This document shows, piece by piece, positions 20,727-30,753 of a stretch of 64,000 nt of DNA. How positions within the stretch are numbered: the first letter of the stretch is position 1; each line of letters starts with the position of its first letter. The notes under the pieces were generated by a model, which did no database searches, was not told the origin of the DNA, and was given only the letters and a program-made list of their open reading frames with translations. The position numbers and the translations under genes were made by a program. The stretch is from Pseudomonas sp. Irchel s3b2 (GTDB taxonomy: Bacteria > Pseudomonadota > Gammaproteobacteria > Pseudomonadales > Pseudomonadaceae). The stretch covers positions 1,240,001 to 1,304,000 of the forward strand of contig NZ_FYEB01000001.1 of assembly GCF_900187445.1 (NCBI RefSeq), in the 5' to 3' direction.

Positions 20727-22121
20727 ATGGCTGTCTACAACTACGACGTGGTGGTGTTGGGTTCCGGCCCGGCGGGAGAAGGCGCGGCAATGAATGCCGC
20801 CAAAGCAGGACGCAAGGTGGCGATGGTCGATAGTCGTCGCCAGGTCGGCGGCAACTGCACCCACCTGGGCACCATCCCGTCCAAGGCCTTGCGTCACTCG
20901 GTCCGGCAGATCATGCAGTTCAACACCAACCCGATGTTCCGGGCCATTGGTGAGCCGCGCTGGTTTTCGTTCCCGGACGTTTTGAAAAGCGCCGAAAAAG
21001 TCATCTCCAAACAAGTCGCTTCGCGCACCGGCTACTACGCTCGTAACCGCGTCGACGTGTTCTTCGGCACCGGCAGCTTCGCCGACGAGCAAACCATCGA
21101 AGTGGTCTGCGCCAACGGCGTGGTTGAAAAACTGGTGGCCAAGCACATCATCATTGCCACCGGTTCGCGCCCTTATCGCCCGGCGGACATCGATTTCCAT
21201 CACCCGCGTATCTACGATAGCGACACCATCCTCAGTCTCGGCCACACCCCGCGCAAACTCATCGTTTACGGCGCTGGCGTGATCGGTTGCGAATACGCCT
21301 CGATCTTCAGTGGTCTGGGGGTGCTGGTTGAGCTGGTGGATAACCGCGGTCAGTTGCTGAGCTTCCTCGACTCGGAAATTTCCCAGGCCCTGAGTTACCA
21401 CTTCAGCAACAACAACATCACGGTTCGCCACAACGAAGACTACGACCGCGTCGAGGGCGTGGACAACGGTGTGATCCTGCACCTGAAGTCCGGCAAGAAG
21501 ATCAAGGCCGATGCCTTGCTCTGGTGCAACGGCCGTACCGGCAACACCGATCAGCTGGGTCTGGAAAATATTGGCGTGAAGGTCAACAGTCGTGGCCAGA
21601 TCGAAGTCGATGAAAACTACCGTACCTGCGTGCCGAATATTTATGGCGCCGGTGACGTGATCGGCTGGCCGAGCCTGGCCAGTGCCGCCCACGACCAGGG
21701 CCGTTCGGCCGCTGGCAGCATTGTCGACAATGGCAGCTGGCGCTTCGTCAACGACGTGCCAACCGGCATCTACACCATTCCGGAGATCAGCTCGATTGGC
21801 AAGAACGAGCAGGAGCTGACTCAGGCCAAGGTGCCGTACGAAGTGGGCAAGGCGTTCTTCAAGGGCATGGCGCGTGCGCAGATCGCTGGCGAGCCGCAAG
21901 GCATGCTGAAGATCCTGTTCCACCGCGAGACACTGGAAGTGCTGGGCGTTCACTGCTTCGGTTATCAGGCGTCGGAGATCGTGCACATTGGTCAGGCGAT
22001 CATGAACCAGCCGGGCGAACTGAACACGCTGAAGTACTTCGTCAACACGACGTTCAACTACCCGACCATGGCCGAAGCCTATCGGGTAGCGGCATACGAT
22101 GGCCTCAACCGGCTTTTTTGA
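20727..22121 (+). CDS. sthA: Soluble pyridine nucleotide transhydrogenase
   Basis: SthA moves hydride between NADPH and NAD+ in the cytoplasm and drains excess NADPH. It is a 464-residue flavoprotein of the disulfide reductase superfamily: FAD loop [15 protein letters not shown] at the N-terminus, second dinucleotide fold [18 protein letters not shown] near residue 180, and [16 protein letters not shown] for FAD. The redox-active disulfide is absent: the motif reads CTHLGT, with threonine in place of the second cysteine, as expected for true transhydrogenases. The 206-base region before it has a good GAGGAG site but no clear promoter. Confidence 0.95.
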   Translation: MAVYNYDVVVLGSGPAGEGAAMNAAKAGRKVAMVDSRRQVGGNCTHLGTIPSKALRHSVRQIMQFNTNPMFRAIGEPRWFSFPDVLKSAEKVISKQVASRTGYYARNRVDVFFGTGSFADEQTIEVVCANGVVEKLVAKHIIIATGSRPYRPADIDFHHPRIYDSDTILSLGHTPRKLIVYGAGVIGCEYASIFSGLGVLVELVDNRGQLLSFLDSEISQALSYHFSNNNITVRHNEDYDRVEGVDNGVILHLKSGKKIKADALLWCNGRTGNTDQLGLENIGVKVNSRGQIEVDENYRTCVPNIYGAGDVIGWPSLASAAHDQGRSAAGSIVDNGSWRFVNDVPTGIYTIPEISSIGKNEQELTQAKVPYEVGKAFFKGMARAQIAGEPQGMLKILFHRETLEVLGVHCFGYQASEIVHIGQAIMNQPGELNTLKYFVNTTFNYPTMAEAYRVAAYDGLNRLF

Positions 22122-22163
22122 GCGGCTCCGGCCGGTGGCCTGAGCCGGTCGGGGAGACCGATT

Positions 22164-22886
22164 TCAGCAATTCTCGAGCGTGGCGATGGCCAAACCGGGA
22201 AAGTCTGTAATCAGGCTGTCAACGCCGAAGTCGGCGAGTCTGCGCATCAGCGCGGGCTCGTTGACTGTCCATACCGACACATGCAGCCCCTGACGCTGCG
22301 CCTTCTGCAGGCGTTCCGGCGTACACAGGGTCCAGTTCAGCGCCAGAATCTCACAGCCATAGTTTTGCGCGACCTTCAACGGGTCGAGCCAGGCGTACTC
22401 GGCCACCAATCCGCGAGACACGTCCGGCACCAGGTCCAGCGCGGCTTTCAATACTTCGCGTGAACTCGACGTAATCGTGATCTTGTCCCGCATACCGAAA
22501 CGCTGCGCCATTTCGCGAATCGCCAATACGGTGGTCGCGGCGCGGGTGCGTGAAGCGCTTTTGACTTCCAGCTGCCAGTGCTCGAAATCGCATTTCTCGA
22601 ACAGTTCCTCCAGCGTTGGGATCGGGCAGGGTTTGATCCAGCCCGGGCCGCCTTTGCGTGCGTCGTAGGTCACCAATTCCGCAGTCGTGTGTTCGACCAC
22701 TTTGCCGCGCCGGTCAGTGGTGCGTTTGAGGGTCGGGTCGTGGATCACCATCAACTCGCCGTCCCTGGACAGGTGCAAGTCCAGTTCGCAACGGCGTACG
22801 CCGTGCTTGAGGCATTCCTGAAAGCTGGTCAGGGTGTTTTCCGGTGCTTCGCCCTTGGCGCCGCGATGGCCGTAGATGAGAGTCAC
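22164..22886 (-). CDS. Glycerophosphodiester phosphodiesterase
   Basis: A 240-residue cytoplasmic GDPD. It hydrolyses glycerophosphodiesters to glycerol 3-phosphate and an alcohol. The metal and catalytic set is visible: HRGAKGEAPENT with the first catalytic His and the metal-binding Glu, then CELDLHLSRDGELMVIHDPTL with the Glu-Asp pair and the second His. No signal peptide, so it resembles UgpQ rather than periplasmic GlpQ. It starts 14 bases after the PilZ gene on the same strand and is convergent with sthA. Confidence 0.92.
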   Translation of the reverse strand: MTLIYGHRGAKGEAPENTLTSFQECLKHGVRRCELDLHLSRDGELMVIHDPTLKRTTDRRGKVVEHTTAELVTYDARKGGPGWIKPCPIPTLEELFEKCDFEHWQLEVKSASRTRAATTVLAIREMAQRFGMRDKITITSSSREVLKAALDLVPDVSRGLVAEYAWLDPLKVAQNYGCEILALNWTLCTPERLQKAQRQGLHVSVWTVNEPALMRRLADFGVDSLITDFPGLAIATLENC

Positions 22887-22900
22887 GGTTCTTCCTTAAA

Positions 22901-23482
22901 TTAAATGCCTGATTCGTTTTGTTCGCGCGCCAGGCGTCGTTCTTGTGCCTGTCGCTGCAAGATGTAACGGGCCAGCAATTGCCGCTGGGCATCGGACAGG
23001 TATTCGAACTCGGTGCCAATGTCGTAGCCGTCGCCCTTGCGGTCGCAATGGGTGACACGGGCTCGCAGCAACAGGCCAAGGGCTTGCGGCATCAGCACCA
23101 GTTTCACCGACAGGTGCGCGCCGGTGGCGATGGGCGTCGGATACTGAAAATCGATGCCCCCTTCGGAGATGATCACTGGCTGCGGCTCGCCGATCTGTCC
23201 AGGCACCGTCAGGGCGACCACCTGACTCAGCAGATCGATGCGTTTGTTCTGGGATTTCAGGAACGCGGCAATGGTCCGGTCGCGTTCGCTGATCTGGCGT
23301 AGCAGGTGTTGCGACTCGAATTCGCTCAGGTGCAGTTCGCTAAGCAGGTTGAACAGCGGGGAAGCATCCTGCAACACTTCCTGGCCTGCGGCTTCGGGAG
23401 CGGACAGGGGCCGAATTTCCAGTGCGATCGTGTCCTCGATACGGTAGTATTCGCGGCGATCTTCTTCATCTAATGTCGACAT
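22901..23482 (-). CDS. PilZ-domain protein
   Basis: A 193-residue protein with a PilZ-type beginning: RREYYRIEDTIALEIRPL, which carries the Arg-rich c-di-GMP contact, and later VIISEGGIDFQYP, the equivalent of the second motif although an Ile stands where Asp/Asn is usual. The middle is helical (LSEFESQHLLRQISERDRTIAAFL). The C-terminal part (LSVKLVLMPQALGLLLRARVTHCDRKGDGYDIGTEFEYL) resumes beta structure as in PilZ barrels. Binding of c-di-GMP is plausible but not certain. It is probably co-transcribed with the GDPD gene. Confidence 0.8.
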   Translation of the reverse strand: MSTLDEEDRREYYRIEDTIALEIRPLSAPEAAGQEVLQDASPLFNLLSELHLSEFESQHLLRQISERDRTIAAFLKSQNKRIDLLSQVVALTVPGQIGEPQPVIISEGGIDFQYPTPIATGAHLSVKLVLMPQALGLLLRARVTHCDRKGDGYDIGTEFEYLSDAQRQLLARYILQRQAQERRLAREQNESGI

Positions 23483-23576
23483 GGCGAACCCATGGTAGCG
23501 GCGGTGGTCTGAGTGTAAAGCTGGTTATCGACCCCCGCCACAAGGACGTTCCTTTTCCCTCCGAACAAGCCCCGAC

Positions 23577-24827
23577 ATGTTCAGACCTCTCTTCGTATTT
23601 ATTGGCACGCGTTATACCCGTGCAAAGCGTCGCAATCATTTTGTGTCGTTCATTTCCCTGACCTCGATGATCGGACTCGCCCTCGGCGTGGTCGTGATGA
23701 TTGTCGTGCTGTCGGTCATGAACGGCTTCGATCATGAGATGCGCACCCGCGTGCTGGGCATGGTGCCCCACGCGACCATCGAGTCCGGTGAGCCGATCAG
23801 CGACTGGCAAAGCCTGGCCGCCAAGGTCAAGCAGAACCCGCAGGTGACGGCGGTTGCGCCCTTCGTTCAGATGCAGGGCCTGCTGACCAACAACGGCAAG
23901 GTCTCCAAAGTGCTGCTCAATGCCATCGACCCGGTGCAGGAACGGCAGGTGTCGATCATTGATAACTTCATGCAGCAGGGCAAACTCGACGACCTGGCGC
24001 CGGGCAGTTTCGGCATCGTCATCGGCGACAAAGCCGCGGCCAAGCTCGGCGTGGCGGTCGGTGACAAGCTGACGTTTGTCGCGCCGGAAGTCACGGTGAC
24101 CCCGGCCGGGATGTTCCCGCGGATGAAACGCTTTACCGTGGTCGGCATCTTCCATGTCGGCGCCGGTGAAATCGACGGGTATCTGGGCATCACCAACCTG
24201 CAGGATCTGGCAAAGCTGCATCGCTGGAAGCCGGATCAGGTCCAGGGCCTGCGCTTGAAGTTCGACGACTTGTTCCAGGCGCCACGCGTCGCGTGGACCA
24301 TCGCCCAGCAGCTCGGCGAAGATCAGTATTACGCCCGCGACTGGACCCGCACCCACGGCAATCTGTATCAGGCGATCCGCATGGAAAAAGCCATGATCGG
24401 CTTGTTATTGCTGCTGATTGTCGCTGTTGCGGCGTTCAACATCATTTCCACGCTGGTGATGGTGGTGAACGACAAGAAGGGCGACATCGCGATCCTGCGC
24501 ACCCTCGGCGCCACGCCGGGTTCGATCATGGCGACGTTCATGGTCCAGGGCACGGTCATTGGCGTGGTCGGGACGCTGATCGGCGCCGTGGTCGGGATCT
24601 TCGCCGCGTTGAACGTCAGCGCCGCGATTTCGGCCCTTGAAGGGCTGATCGGCCACAAATTCCTGAACGCCGACGTGTATTTCATCGATTACCTGCCGTC
24701 GCAAGTGCAGAGCCAGGACGTGTTGATGGTCTGCGCCGCCGCGTTGGTCCTGAGTTTCCTCGCCACCCTGTATCCAGCCTGGCGTGCCGCGCGCACCCAG
24801 CCTGCGGAGGCGCTACGTTATGAGTGA
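23577..24827 (+). CDS. lolC: Lipoprotein-releasing ABC transporter permease LolC
   Basis: LolC is an inner-membrane subunit of LolCDE, which extracts outer-membrane lipoproteins and hands them to LolA. The 416-residue protein has the FtsX/MacB topology: an N-terminal membrane helix ([21 protein letters not shown]), a long periplasmic domain, and three C-terminal helices starting near residue 270 ([18 protein letters not shown]). It opens [20 protein letters not shown], nearly the same as lolE 2 kb downstream. LolD starts 8 bases before its stop. Confidence 0.94.
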   Translation: MFRPLFVFIGTRYTRAKRRNHFVSFISLTSMIGLALGVVVMIVVLSVMNGFDHEMRTRVLGMVPHATIESGEPISDWQSLAAKVKQNPQVTAVAPFVQMQGLLTNNGKVSKVLLNAIDPVQERQVSIIDNFMQQGKLDDLAPGSFGIVIGDKAAAKLGVAVGDKLTFVAPEVTVTPAGMFPRMKRFTVVGIFHVGAGEIDGYLGITNLQDLAKLHRWKPDQVQGLRLKFDDLFQAPRVAWTIAQQLGEDQYYARDWTRTHGNLYQAIRMEKAMIGLLLLLIVAVAAFNIISTLVMVVNDKKGDIAILRTLGATPGSIMATFMVQGTVIGVVGTLIGAVVGIFAALNVSAAISALEGLIGHKFLNADVYFIDYLPSQVQSQDVLMVCAAALVLSFLATLYPAWRAARTQPAEALRYE

Positions 24828-25518
24828 GTCGGGCATGAGTGATAAAGCAATCTTGAGCTGCCGCAACCTGGGCAAATCCTACGTGGAAGGCCCGGAATCG
24901 GTAGAGGTTCTGGCCGGTCTGCAGCTGGAGCTGCATCCGGGTGAGCGCGTGGCGATCGTCGGTACCTCGGGTTCGGGCAAAAGTACCTTGCTCAACCTGC
25001 TGGGCGGCCTCGATACGCCGACCAAGGGCAGTGTCTGGCTGGCCGGTGAAGAACTCTCGGCATTGAACGAAAAGGCCCGTGGCCTGCTGCGCAATCGGTC
25101 GCTGGGTTTCGTTTACCAGTTCCATCACTTGCTGCCTGAGTTCACCGCGCTGGAAAACGTCTGCATGCCGTTGCTGATCGGTAAAACCGCGATCCCGGAA
25201 GCGCGTCAGCGTGCGACGGCGTTGCTGGAGCGGGTAGGGCTGGGCCATCGTCTGGAGCACAAACCGGCGGAATTGTCCGGTGGTGAACGCCAGCGTGTGG
25301 CCATTGCCCGCGCCCTGGTGAACAAGCCAGGCCTGGTGATGCTCGACGAGCCGACCGGCAACCTCGACTCGCACACTGCCCAAGGCATTCAGGATTTGAT
25401 GCTGGAACTCAGCACCTCGATGCGCACCGCGTTCCTGGTGGTGACCCACGACATGAACCTGGCTCGCCAGATGGATCGCGTCCTGCATTTGCAGGAAGGT
25501 TACCTGACACCCATCTGA
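24820..25518 (+). CDS. lolD: Lipoprotein-releasing ABC transporter ATPase LolD
   Basis: The 232-residue ATPase of LolCDE. Walker A is GTSGSGKST, the signature is [15 protein letters not shown], Walker B is [12 protein letters not shown], and the switch histidine is in VVTHDMNLA. The first ATG overlaps the end of lolC by 8 bases. A second ATG five codons later (MSDKAIL) is equally possible. Translation is likely coupled to lolC. Confidence 0.95.
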   Translation: MSESGMSDKAILSCRNLGKSYVEGPESVEVLAGLQLELHPGERVAIVGTSGSGKSTLLNLLGGLDTPTKGSVWLAGEELSALNEKARGLLRNRSLGFVYQFHHLLPEFTALENVCMPLLIGKTAIPEARQRATALLERVGLGHRLEHKPAELSGGERQRVAIARALVNKPGLVMLDEPTGNLDSHTAQGIQDLMLELSTSMRTAFLVVTHDMNLARQMDRVLHLQEGYLTPI

Positions 25519-25527
25519 TTGACCGAA

Positions 25528-25566
25528 ACCCGGCGTACTGAACAGTGCGTCGGGTCTTTTATTTTT
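25528..25566 (+). terminator. Terminator-like hairpin between lolD and lolE
   Basis: ACCCGGCGTAC and GTGCGTCGGGT pair over 11 positions (two G-T pairs) around the loop TGAACA, followed by CTTTTATTTTTAT. It begins 9 bases after the lolD stop and would end most transcripts before lolE. Confidence 0.75.
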
Positions 25567-25583
25567 ATACGGTGCCCCAGCGA

Positions 25584-26828
25584 ATGTTCAGACCGTTATC
25601 GATCTTTATCGGCACGCGCTATACCCGCGCCAAGCGCCGCAATCGCTTTGTATCCTTCATCTCGATGACCTCGATGATCGGCCTCGCCCTGGGCGTGCTG
25701 GCGATGATCGTGGTGCTGTCGGTGATGAACGGCTTCCAGCGCGAAATGAGCTCGCGCATCCTCGGCATGGTGCCCCACGCGACCATCGTCGGCGTGAACC
25801 CTATCGATGATTGGCAGCCGGTGGCCGCCGCGGCGATGAAAAATCCTGAAGTCACCGCCGCCGTGCCGTTCACCGAGATGGAAGGCATGCTGTCTTACAA
25901 GGGCACGATGCAGCCGATCCAGGTCAGCGGTGTCGACCCGGCGCTGGAAGGCAAAGTCTCGATTGTTGCCAAGCACATTGTTCAGGGACGTCTCGATGCC
26001 TTGAAGCCAGGCGAGTTTGGCGTGGTGATCGGTGAGATCACTGCGCGGCGCTTTCGCTTGAATGTCGGCGACAAGATCACCCTGATCGTGCCGGAAATCA
26101 GCACCGCACCGGGCGGGATTACCCCGCGCATGCAGCGGCTGAACGTGGTGGGCGTGTTCAAGGTGGGCGCCGAGCTGGACGGTTCGATGGCGCTGATCCA
26201 CCTCGCCGATGCTGCGCAAATGCAACACTGGCAGCCGAATCAGGTGCAGAGCGTGCGCCTGGCGGTGAAGGACCTGTACGCAGCGCCGCAGGTGTCGAGC
26301 GACATCGCGACAGGCCTGGGCGCCGCTTACAAGGCTGACGACTGGACCCACACCCAGGGCAGTCTGTTCAGCGCGATGAAGATGGAAAAAACCATGATCG
26401 GTCTGCTTTTGCTGATGATCGTCGCTGTGGCGGCGTTCAACATCATCGCCACCCTGATCATGGTGGTGAACGACAAGGGCGCGGACATCGCGATCCTGCG
26501 CACCATCGGCGCGACGCCTCGGCAGATCATGGCGATTTTCATGGTTCAGGGCACGGTGATCGGGGTTGTCGGTACTTTGATTGGCGGCGTGCTTGGCGTG
26601 ATCGCAGCGTTGAACGTCAGTGAGCTGGTGAGCTGGATGGAGCGGGTCAGCGGGCAACACATCTTCAGTTCCGATGTGTACTTTGTCAGTAACCTGCCAT
26701 CGGAACTGCAGGGGGCGGATGTGTTGTTGATCTGTTCCGCCGGTTTCATCATGAGCTTTTTGGCGACGGTGTATCCGGCGTGGCGGGCGGCGAAAGTCGA
26801 GCCGGCTACGGCGTTGCGGTATTCGTAA
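25584..26828 (+). CDS. lolE: Lipoprotein-releasing ABC transporter permease LolE
   Basis: The second permease of LolCDE, 414 residues, paralogous to LolC over the whole length: the same opening ([20 protein letters not shown]), the same first helix and the same C-terminal three-helix block ([19 protein letters not shown]). The ATG is chosen because it aligns exactly with that of LolC; further upstream lies a terminator-like hairpin. LolE forms the lipoprotein-binding side of the complex in E. coli. Being beyond the hairpin, it must rely on read-through or on a promoter inside it. Confidence 0.93.
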   Translation: MFRPLSIFIGTRYTRAKRRNRFVSFISMTSMIGLALGVLAMIVVLSVMNGFQREMSSRILGMVPHATIVGVNPIDDWQPVAAAAMKNPEVTAAVPFTEMEGMLSYKGTMQPIQVSGVDPALEGKVSIVAKHIVQGRLDALKPGEFGVVIGEITARRFRLNVGDKITLIVPEISTAPGGITPRMQRLNVVGVFKVGAELDGSMALIHLADAAQMQHWQPNQVQSVRLAVKDLYAAPQVSSDIATGLGAAYKADDWTHTQGSLFSAMKMEKTMIGLLLLMIVAVAAFNIIATLIMVVNDKGADIAILRTIGATPRQIMAIFMVQGTVIGVVGTLIGGVLGVIAALNVSELVSWMERVSGQHIFSSDVYFVSNLPSELQGADVLLICSAGFIMSFLATVYPAWRAAKVEPATALRYS

Positions 26829-26837
26829 GTCACCGAT

Positions 26838-26948
26838 GATCGTTCCCACGCTCCGCGTGGGAGTGCCTCAACGGACGCTCTGCGTTCGGCTCTTGATGTG
26901 ACGCAGAGCGTCACTGGCTGCATTCCCACGCAGAGCGTGGGAACGATC
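26838..26948. repeat. Nested palindromic intergenic repeat
   Basis: Outer arms beginning GATCGTTCCCACGC and ending GCGTGGGAACGATC enclose inner arms GACGCTCTGCGT/ACGCAGAGCGTC. The element fills the space between the convergent lolE and copS genes, and the right arm reaches 2 bases into the copS stop region. A family of such elements is common in fluorescent pseudomonads. Confidence 0.85.
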
Positions 26949-28293
26949 AGGTTCGTGGCAACTCAATCACAAACCGCGTCCATCCGTTATCCGATTCGCA
27001 ACGAATCTGCCCACCATGGGCGCAGATGATCGACTGGGTGATCGCCAATCCCAACCCCGCATGCTCACTGCTGCCTTCACGACGCGCCGGGTCTGCCCGG
27101 TAGAAACGGTCAAACAAGCGCGGTAACAAGTCTTCAGAAATCCCTTCACCATTGTTTTCAACGGTCAGGCTCAAGCCAGTCGGCTGCTCGACAATCTTCA
27201 CCCGCACCTCGCCACCGACCGGGGTAAACCGCAGCGCATTGTCGAGCAAATTGGACAGCGCGCGACGCAACATACTGCGGTCGCCCTGCATACTCGCGCT
27301 GCCGTCACGACTCAACTTCACCTGGGCGTCCTCGGCCAGCGGTGCAAAGAACTCCAGCAGCGCATCGGCTTCTTCGGCCAGTTCCAGCGGTTCGCGTTTG
27401 GGCATCAGCAAGCCGTGGTCAGCCTTGGCCAGGTACAACATGTCGTTGACCAGTTGCGCCATCCATTGCAGTTCTTCGAGGTTGCTGTGCAGCGCTTCAC
27501 GGTAATCCTCAATGGGGCGAGGGCGGGTGAGGGTGACCTGGGTGTGGGTCAGCAGGTTCGACAGCGGTGTGCGCAGTTCATGGGCGATGTCGGCAGAGAA
27601 GGCCGAGAGACGCTGAAAAGAGTCGTCGAGGCGTCCGAGCATGGCGTTGAAGCTGTGGGCCATTTCCGCGAGTTCCGGCGGCATGTCGGCTTCCGGCAGG
27701 CGGGCGTTGAGCGATTGCGCCGAAACACCGCTGGCGACTGCACTCATGCGCCGCAGCGGGCGCAAACCACTGCGCGCTGCCCAGGCGCCGAGCAGGGCGG
27801 TGGCCAGGGCCGACAAACCGACCGTCAGCCAAATCAGATGCTGCATGCGTTGCAGAAAGTGTTGGTGATGGGTGATGTCCAGCAGCAAAGTCAGTTGCGG
27901 TGAATCGGGTTTATCGAGGAATAGCGGTGCATTCAGGACGCGATAGTCGGTGCCGTCGTCGCTCATCGTCGACAGGCCCGGCTGGCGCGGCAAGTCTTTG
28001 GGTAAACGGGCTGAGCTGTCGTACAAATGTTGTCCGTCGCTGCCGATGATGCGCAGCGAAAGATCGGCTTGTCGGCCCAATTCATTGGTCAATCGGGCCT
28101 CGGCTTCGCTGGGCTGAATGTCCTCCAGCGCCCGGCGCACACCCATCAGTTTGCCGTTGAGCAACTGTTGGTCCAATTCGACAAAGTGCGCCTCGCTCGC
28201 GCGGCTGAACAACACGCCGGCAATCAACGACACCACGGCGGTGCAGGCCGCAAACAGCAGCGCCAGACGGCTGCTCAAAGACAGTCGGCGCAT
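26947..28293 (-). CDS. copS: Heavy-metal sensor histidine kinase (CopS/CusS type)
   Basis: A 448-residue inner-membrane kinase. Two membrane helices (ALLFAACTAVVSLIAGVLF near the start; LIWLTVGLSALATALLGAWA near residue 155) flank a periplasmic sensor region. A HAMP domain follows, then the H-box FSADIAHELRTPLSN with phospho-acceptor His238, and the ATPase boxes NLLDNALRFTP, GEGI and GLGLAI. It follows copR with a one-base ATGA overlap. In P. aeruginosa and P. syringae the orthologue senses periplasmic copper. The neighbour across copR is a cupredoxin gene with a matching operator, which supports copper as the signal. Confidence 0.92.
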   Translation of the reverse strand: MRRLSLSSRLALLFAACTAVVSLIAGVLFSRASEAHFVELDQQLLNGKLMGVRRALEDIQPSEAEARLTNELGRQADLSLRIIGSDGQHLYDSSARLPKDLPRQPGLSTMSDDGTDYRVLNAPLFLDKPDSPQLTLLLDITHHQHFLQRMQHLIWLTVGLSALATALLGAWAARSGLRPLRRMSAVASGVSAQSLNARLPEADMPPELAEMAHSFNAMLGRLDDSFQRLSAFSADIAHELRTPLSNLLTHTQVTLTRPRPIEDYREALHSNLEELQWMAQLVNDMLYLAKADHGLLMPKREPLELAEEADALLEFFAPLAEDAQVKLSRDGSASMQGDRSMLRRALSNLLDNALRFTPVGGEVRVKIVEQPTGLSLTVENNGEGISEDLLPRLFDRFYRADPARREGSSEHAGLGLAITQSIICAHGGQIRCESDNGWTRFVIELPRT

Positions 28294-28973
28294 CAGGCAG
28301 GGCGCTCTTCAAGGACGTAGCCCATGCCGCGCACGGTGTGGATCAACTTGTTCGGGAAGTCATCGTCGATCTTCAGGCGCAAACGGCGGATCGCCACTTC
28401 GATAACATTGGTGTCGCTGTCGAAATTCATGTCCCACACCTGAGAAGCAATCAGCGACTTGGGTAGAACTTCGCCCTGACGCCGTAGGAGCATTTCCAGC
28501 AGGGCGAATTCCTTGGCGGTCAGGTCGATGCGATGACCGTTGCGCTCGACCCGGCGGCGGATTAAGTCCAGGCGCAAGTCAGCCAGTTGCAGGTTGGTTT
28601 CCTGAGGCGTGGTGCTGCCGCGACGCAACAGGCTACGAACCCGCGCGAGCAGTTCGGAGAAGGCGAACGGTTTGACCAGATAGTCGTCGGCACCCAGTTC
28701 CAGTCCGTGAACCCTGTCCTCCACCGCGTCTCGGGCTGTAAGAAACAGTACCGGTGTGTCCAGGCCGGCGCCGCGCACTGCTTGCAGAATCTGCCAGCCA
28801 TCGCGGCCGGGCAGCATGACATCGAGGATCAACAAGGCATAATCGCCGCTCAACGCCAGTTGCTGGCCGGTACTGCCGTCAGCCACCAGTTCGGTGTTGA
28901 AACCGGCCTCGGTCAGGCCTTGGCGCAGGTAGTGGCCGGTTTTCGGTTGGTCTTCGACAATCAGCAGTTTCAT
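28293..28973 (-). CDS. copR: OmpR-family copper response regulator
   Basis: A 226-residue OmpR/PhoB-type regulator: receiver with phospho-acceptor Asp51 ([12 protein letters not shown]) and the Lys in [12 protein letters not shown], then a winged-helix DNA-binding domain ([26 protein letters not shown]). I chose the ATG at MKLLIVEDQ, where receiver homology begins; 20 extra codons upstream would be unusual. It overlaps copS by one base. Two predicted target boxes lie in this window, one just upstream of it and one before copA. Confidence 0.93.
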   Translation of the reverse strand: MKLLIVEDQPKTGHYLRQGLTEAGFNTELVADGSTGQQLALSGDYALLILDVMLPGRDGWQILQAVRGAGLDTPVLFLTARDAVEDRVHGLELGADDYLVKPFAFSELLARVRSLLRRGSTTPQETNLQLADLRLDLIRRRVERNGHRIDLTAKEFALLEMLLRRQGEVLPKSLIASQVWDMNFDSDTNVIEVAIRRLRLKIDDDFPNKLIHTVRGMGYVLEERPA

Positions 28974-29035
28974 GGGCGACTCGGGCAGTTGGAACGGGGG
29001 CGTTATACCGTGGGCGGCGGCGATAAAGGTCAATC

Positions 29036-29049
29036 TGACAAAGTTGTAA
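29036..29049. promoter_or_regulatory. CopR/CusR-type box between copR and cupredoxin gene
   Basis: TGACAAAGTTGTAA is close to the CusR/CopR palindrome TGACAA-N2-TTGTCA. It lies 62 bases from the copR start and 78 from the cupredoxin start, so it can serve both directions. GTCAG follows 7 bases later. Confidence 0.7.
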
Positions 29050-29127
29050 TCTGCCTGTCAGGTGGCCGGCAGAGCCCGCGGGTTAGAGTTTCCCACAAGC
29101 TGAACCTCATCTTGTTGGAGTACGACT

Positions 29128-29664
29128 ATGTTTTTGCGAAAGCGTCTGGTGTTGGCCGCTTGCTTGCTGACACTGAGTGTAGGGCTAGAGGCCTCGCCGG
29201 TGCAGTCCTACGACTTCGGTCAATCGGCCTCGGCCGCCCGGGCTACTCGTAGCGTTGAAGTGGTAATGGGCGATATGTCGTTCAATCCGAAAGCCATCGA
29301 GATCAAGGCCGGTGAGACCGTTCGCTTTGTGCTAGTGAATAAAGGCCAGTTGCTGCACGAATTCAACCTGGGTGACGCGGCGATGCATGCCCGGCACCAG
29401 CAGGAAATGCTCCAGATGCAGCAAAGCGGCATGCTAATGCCTACAGGCATGAAGACCATGGACCACGGCTCAATGGCCGGAATGGGGCATTCCTCCGGAG
29501 GGCATGGGATGAAACACGATGACCCGAACAGTGTGTTGGTGGAACCGGGTAAAACCGCCGAGCTGACCTGGACCTTCACCAAGGCCACCCACCTGGAATT
29601 TGCCTGCAATGTTCCCGGCCACTATCAGGCCGGTATGGTCGGCAAACTGACAGTCAGTCAGTAA
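29128..29664 (+). CDS. Periplasmic cupredoxin-like copper protein
   Basis: A 178-residue exported cupredoxin. A signal peptide (MFLRKRLVLAACLLTLSVGL, cleaved near EASPV) is followed by a plastocyanin fold: SFNPKAIEIKAGETVRFVLVNKG, the metal His in LLHEFNL, and the C-terminal copper loop FACNVPGHYQAGM with Cys, His and Met ligands. The central insertion is rich in Met and His (MQQSGMLMPTGMKTMDHGSM) and may bind extra copper. It matches the copR-linked cupredoxin of P. aeruginosa (PA2807, from memory). Control by CopR is inferred from the box upstream. Confidence 0.9.
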   Translation: MFLRKRLVLAACLLTLSVGLEASPVQSYDFGQSASAARATRSVEVVMGDMSFNPKAIEIKAGETVRFVLVNKGQLLHEFNLGDAAMHARHQQEMLQMQQSGMLMPTGMKTMDHGSMAGMGHSSGGHGMKHDDPNSVLVEPGKTAELTWTFTKATHLEFACNVPGHYQAGMVGKLTVSQ

Positions 29665-29725
29665 GCACTCAAAGGCGGGAGCAAAGGCTGGTAGAATCCG
29701 CTGATTCTTTAGTCAGGTTTCCGCC

Positions 29726-30556
29726 ATGCATCCCGCAGCCGAACATTCGCCGCTGGGCAAATCCAGCGAATACATCGCCACCTACACGCCGTCCTTGCTG
29801 TTCCCGATCCCGCGTACCGCGAAATGGGCCGAGCTGGGCCTGACGGCTGAAACCCTGCCGTACAAGGGTGTGGACTTCTGGAACTGCTTCGAACTGTCGT
29901 GGCTGTTGCCATCCGGCAAGCCTGTGGTGGCGATTGGCGAATTCAGCATTCCGGCGGATTCGCCGAACATCATCGAATCGAAGTCGTTCAAGCTGTACCT
30001 CAACTCGCTGAACCAAACAGCGTTTGCCGATACCGCGAGCCTTGAAGCAACGCTGGCGAAAGACCTCTCGGCCGCTGCCGGTAAACCGGTGGGCGTGCGC
30101 ATTCGCAGCCTGAAAGAGGTTGAAGCAGAAGGCGTCGTGGCGTTGCCGGGTGTGTGCATCGATGATCTGGACATCAGCGTCAGCAACTATGAGCACCCGC
30201 GCCCGGAATTGCTGCGGTGCGATGAGTCGCGCATTGTTGAAGAGTGCGTGCACAGCCATTTACTCAAGTCCAACTGCCCGGTCACCAGCCAGCCGGATTG
30301 GGGCAGCGTGGCGGTGGAGTACCGCGGCGCGGCGCTCGATCACGCCAGTTTGCTGGAATACATCGTGAGCTTCCGTCAGCACTCGGACTTCCATGAGCAG
30401 TGCGTGGAGCGGATTTTCCTCGACCTGCAACGGTTGCTGAAACCGGAGAAACTGACCGTGTATGCGCGCTATGTGCGTCGTGGCGGGTTAGACATCAACC
30501 CGTATCGCAGCACCGAAGAAGTACAACTGCCGAACCATCGCCTGGTCCGTCAGTAA
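29726..30556 (+). CDS. queF: NADPH-dependent 7-cyano-7-deazaguanine reductase
   Basis: QueF reduces preQ0 to preQ1 in queuosine synthesis. The 276-residue length marks the two-domain type found in E. coli. The nitrile-binding cysteine is Cys184 in [14 protein letters not shown]; the motif [18 protein letters not shown] with the Glu and Phe of the family follows. A separate short promoter region lies between it and the cupredoxin gene. The gene ends before a REP element and a terminator shared with the next, convergent gene. Confidence 0.95.
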   Translation: MHPAAEHSPLGKSSEYIATYTPSLLFPIPRTAKWAELGLTAETLPYKGVDFWNCFELSWLLPSGKPVVAIGEFSIPADSPNIIESKSFKLYLNSLNQTAFADTASLEATLAKDLSAAAGKPVGVRIRSLKEVEAEGVVALPGVCIDDLDISVSNYEHPRPELLRCDESRIVEECVHSHLLKSNCPVTSQPDWGSVAVEYRGAALDHASLLEYIVSFRQHSDFHEQCVERIFLDLQRLLKPEKLTVYARYVRRGGLDINPYRSTEEVQLPNHRLVRQ

Positions 30557-30579
30557 GGCTGAAGTCAGGTACGGAACCT

Positions 30580-30688
30580 GTGGCGAGGGGGCTTGTCGGA
30601 CCGCCGCATCGCCCCGTTCGGCTGCGAAGCAGTCGCAAATCATTGGGGGCCGCTACGCGCCCCAATGGGGGCAAGCCCCCTCGCCACA
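30580..30688. repeat. REP-type palindrome with inner hairpin
   Basis: Outer arms TGTGGCGAGGGGGCTTG/CAAGCCCCCTCGCCACA are perfect inverted copies 75 bases apart. An inner arm pair CATTGGGG/CCCCAATG lies in the right half. Confidence 0.9.
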
Positions 30689-30707
30689 ATAGATCCGTGC
30701 AGACATT

Positions 30708-30739
30708 AAAAAGCCCCGCTATCGATAGCGGGGCTTTTT
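30708..30739. terminator. Bidirectional terminator between queF and DUF4404 gene
   Basis: AAAAGCCCCGCTATC pairs with GATAGCGGGGCTTTT; runs of A and T on the two sides let it work for both convergent genes. Confidence 0.9.
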
Positions 30740-30753
30740 TGTATTTGACGGAT

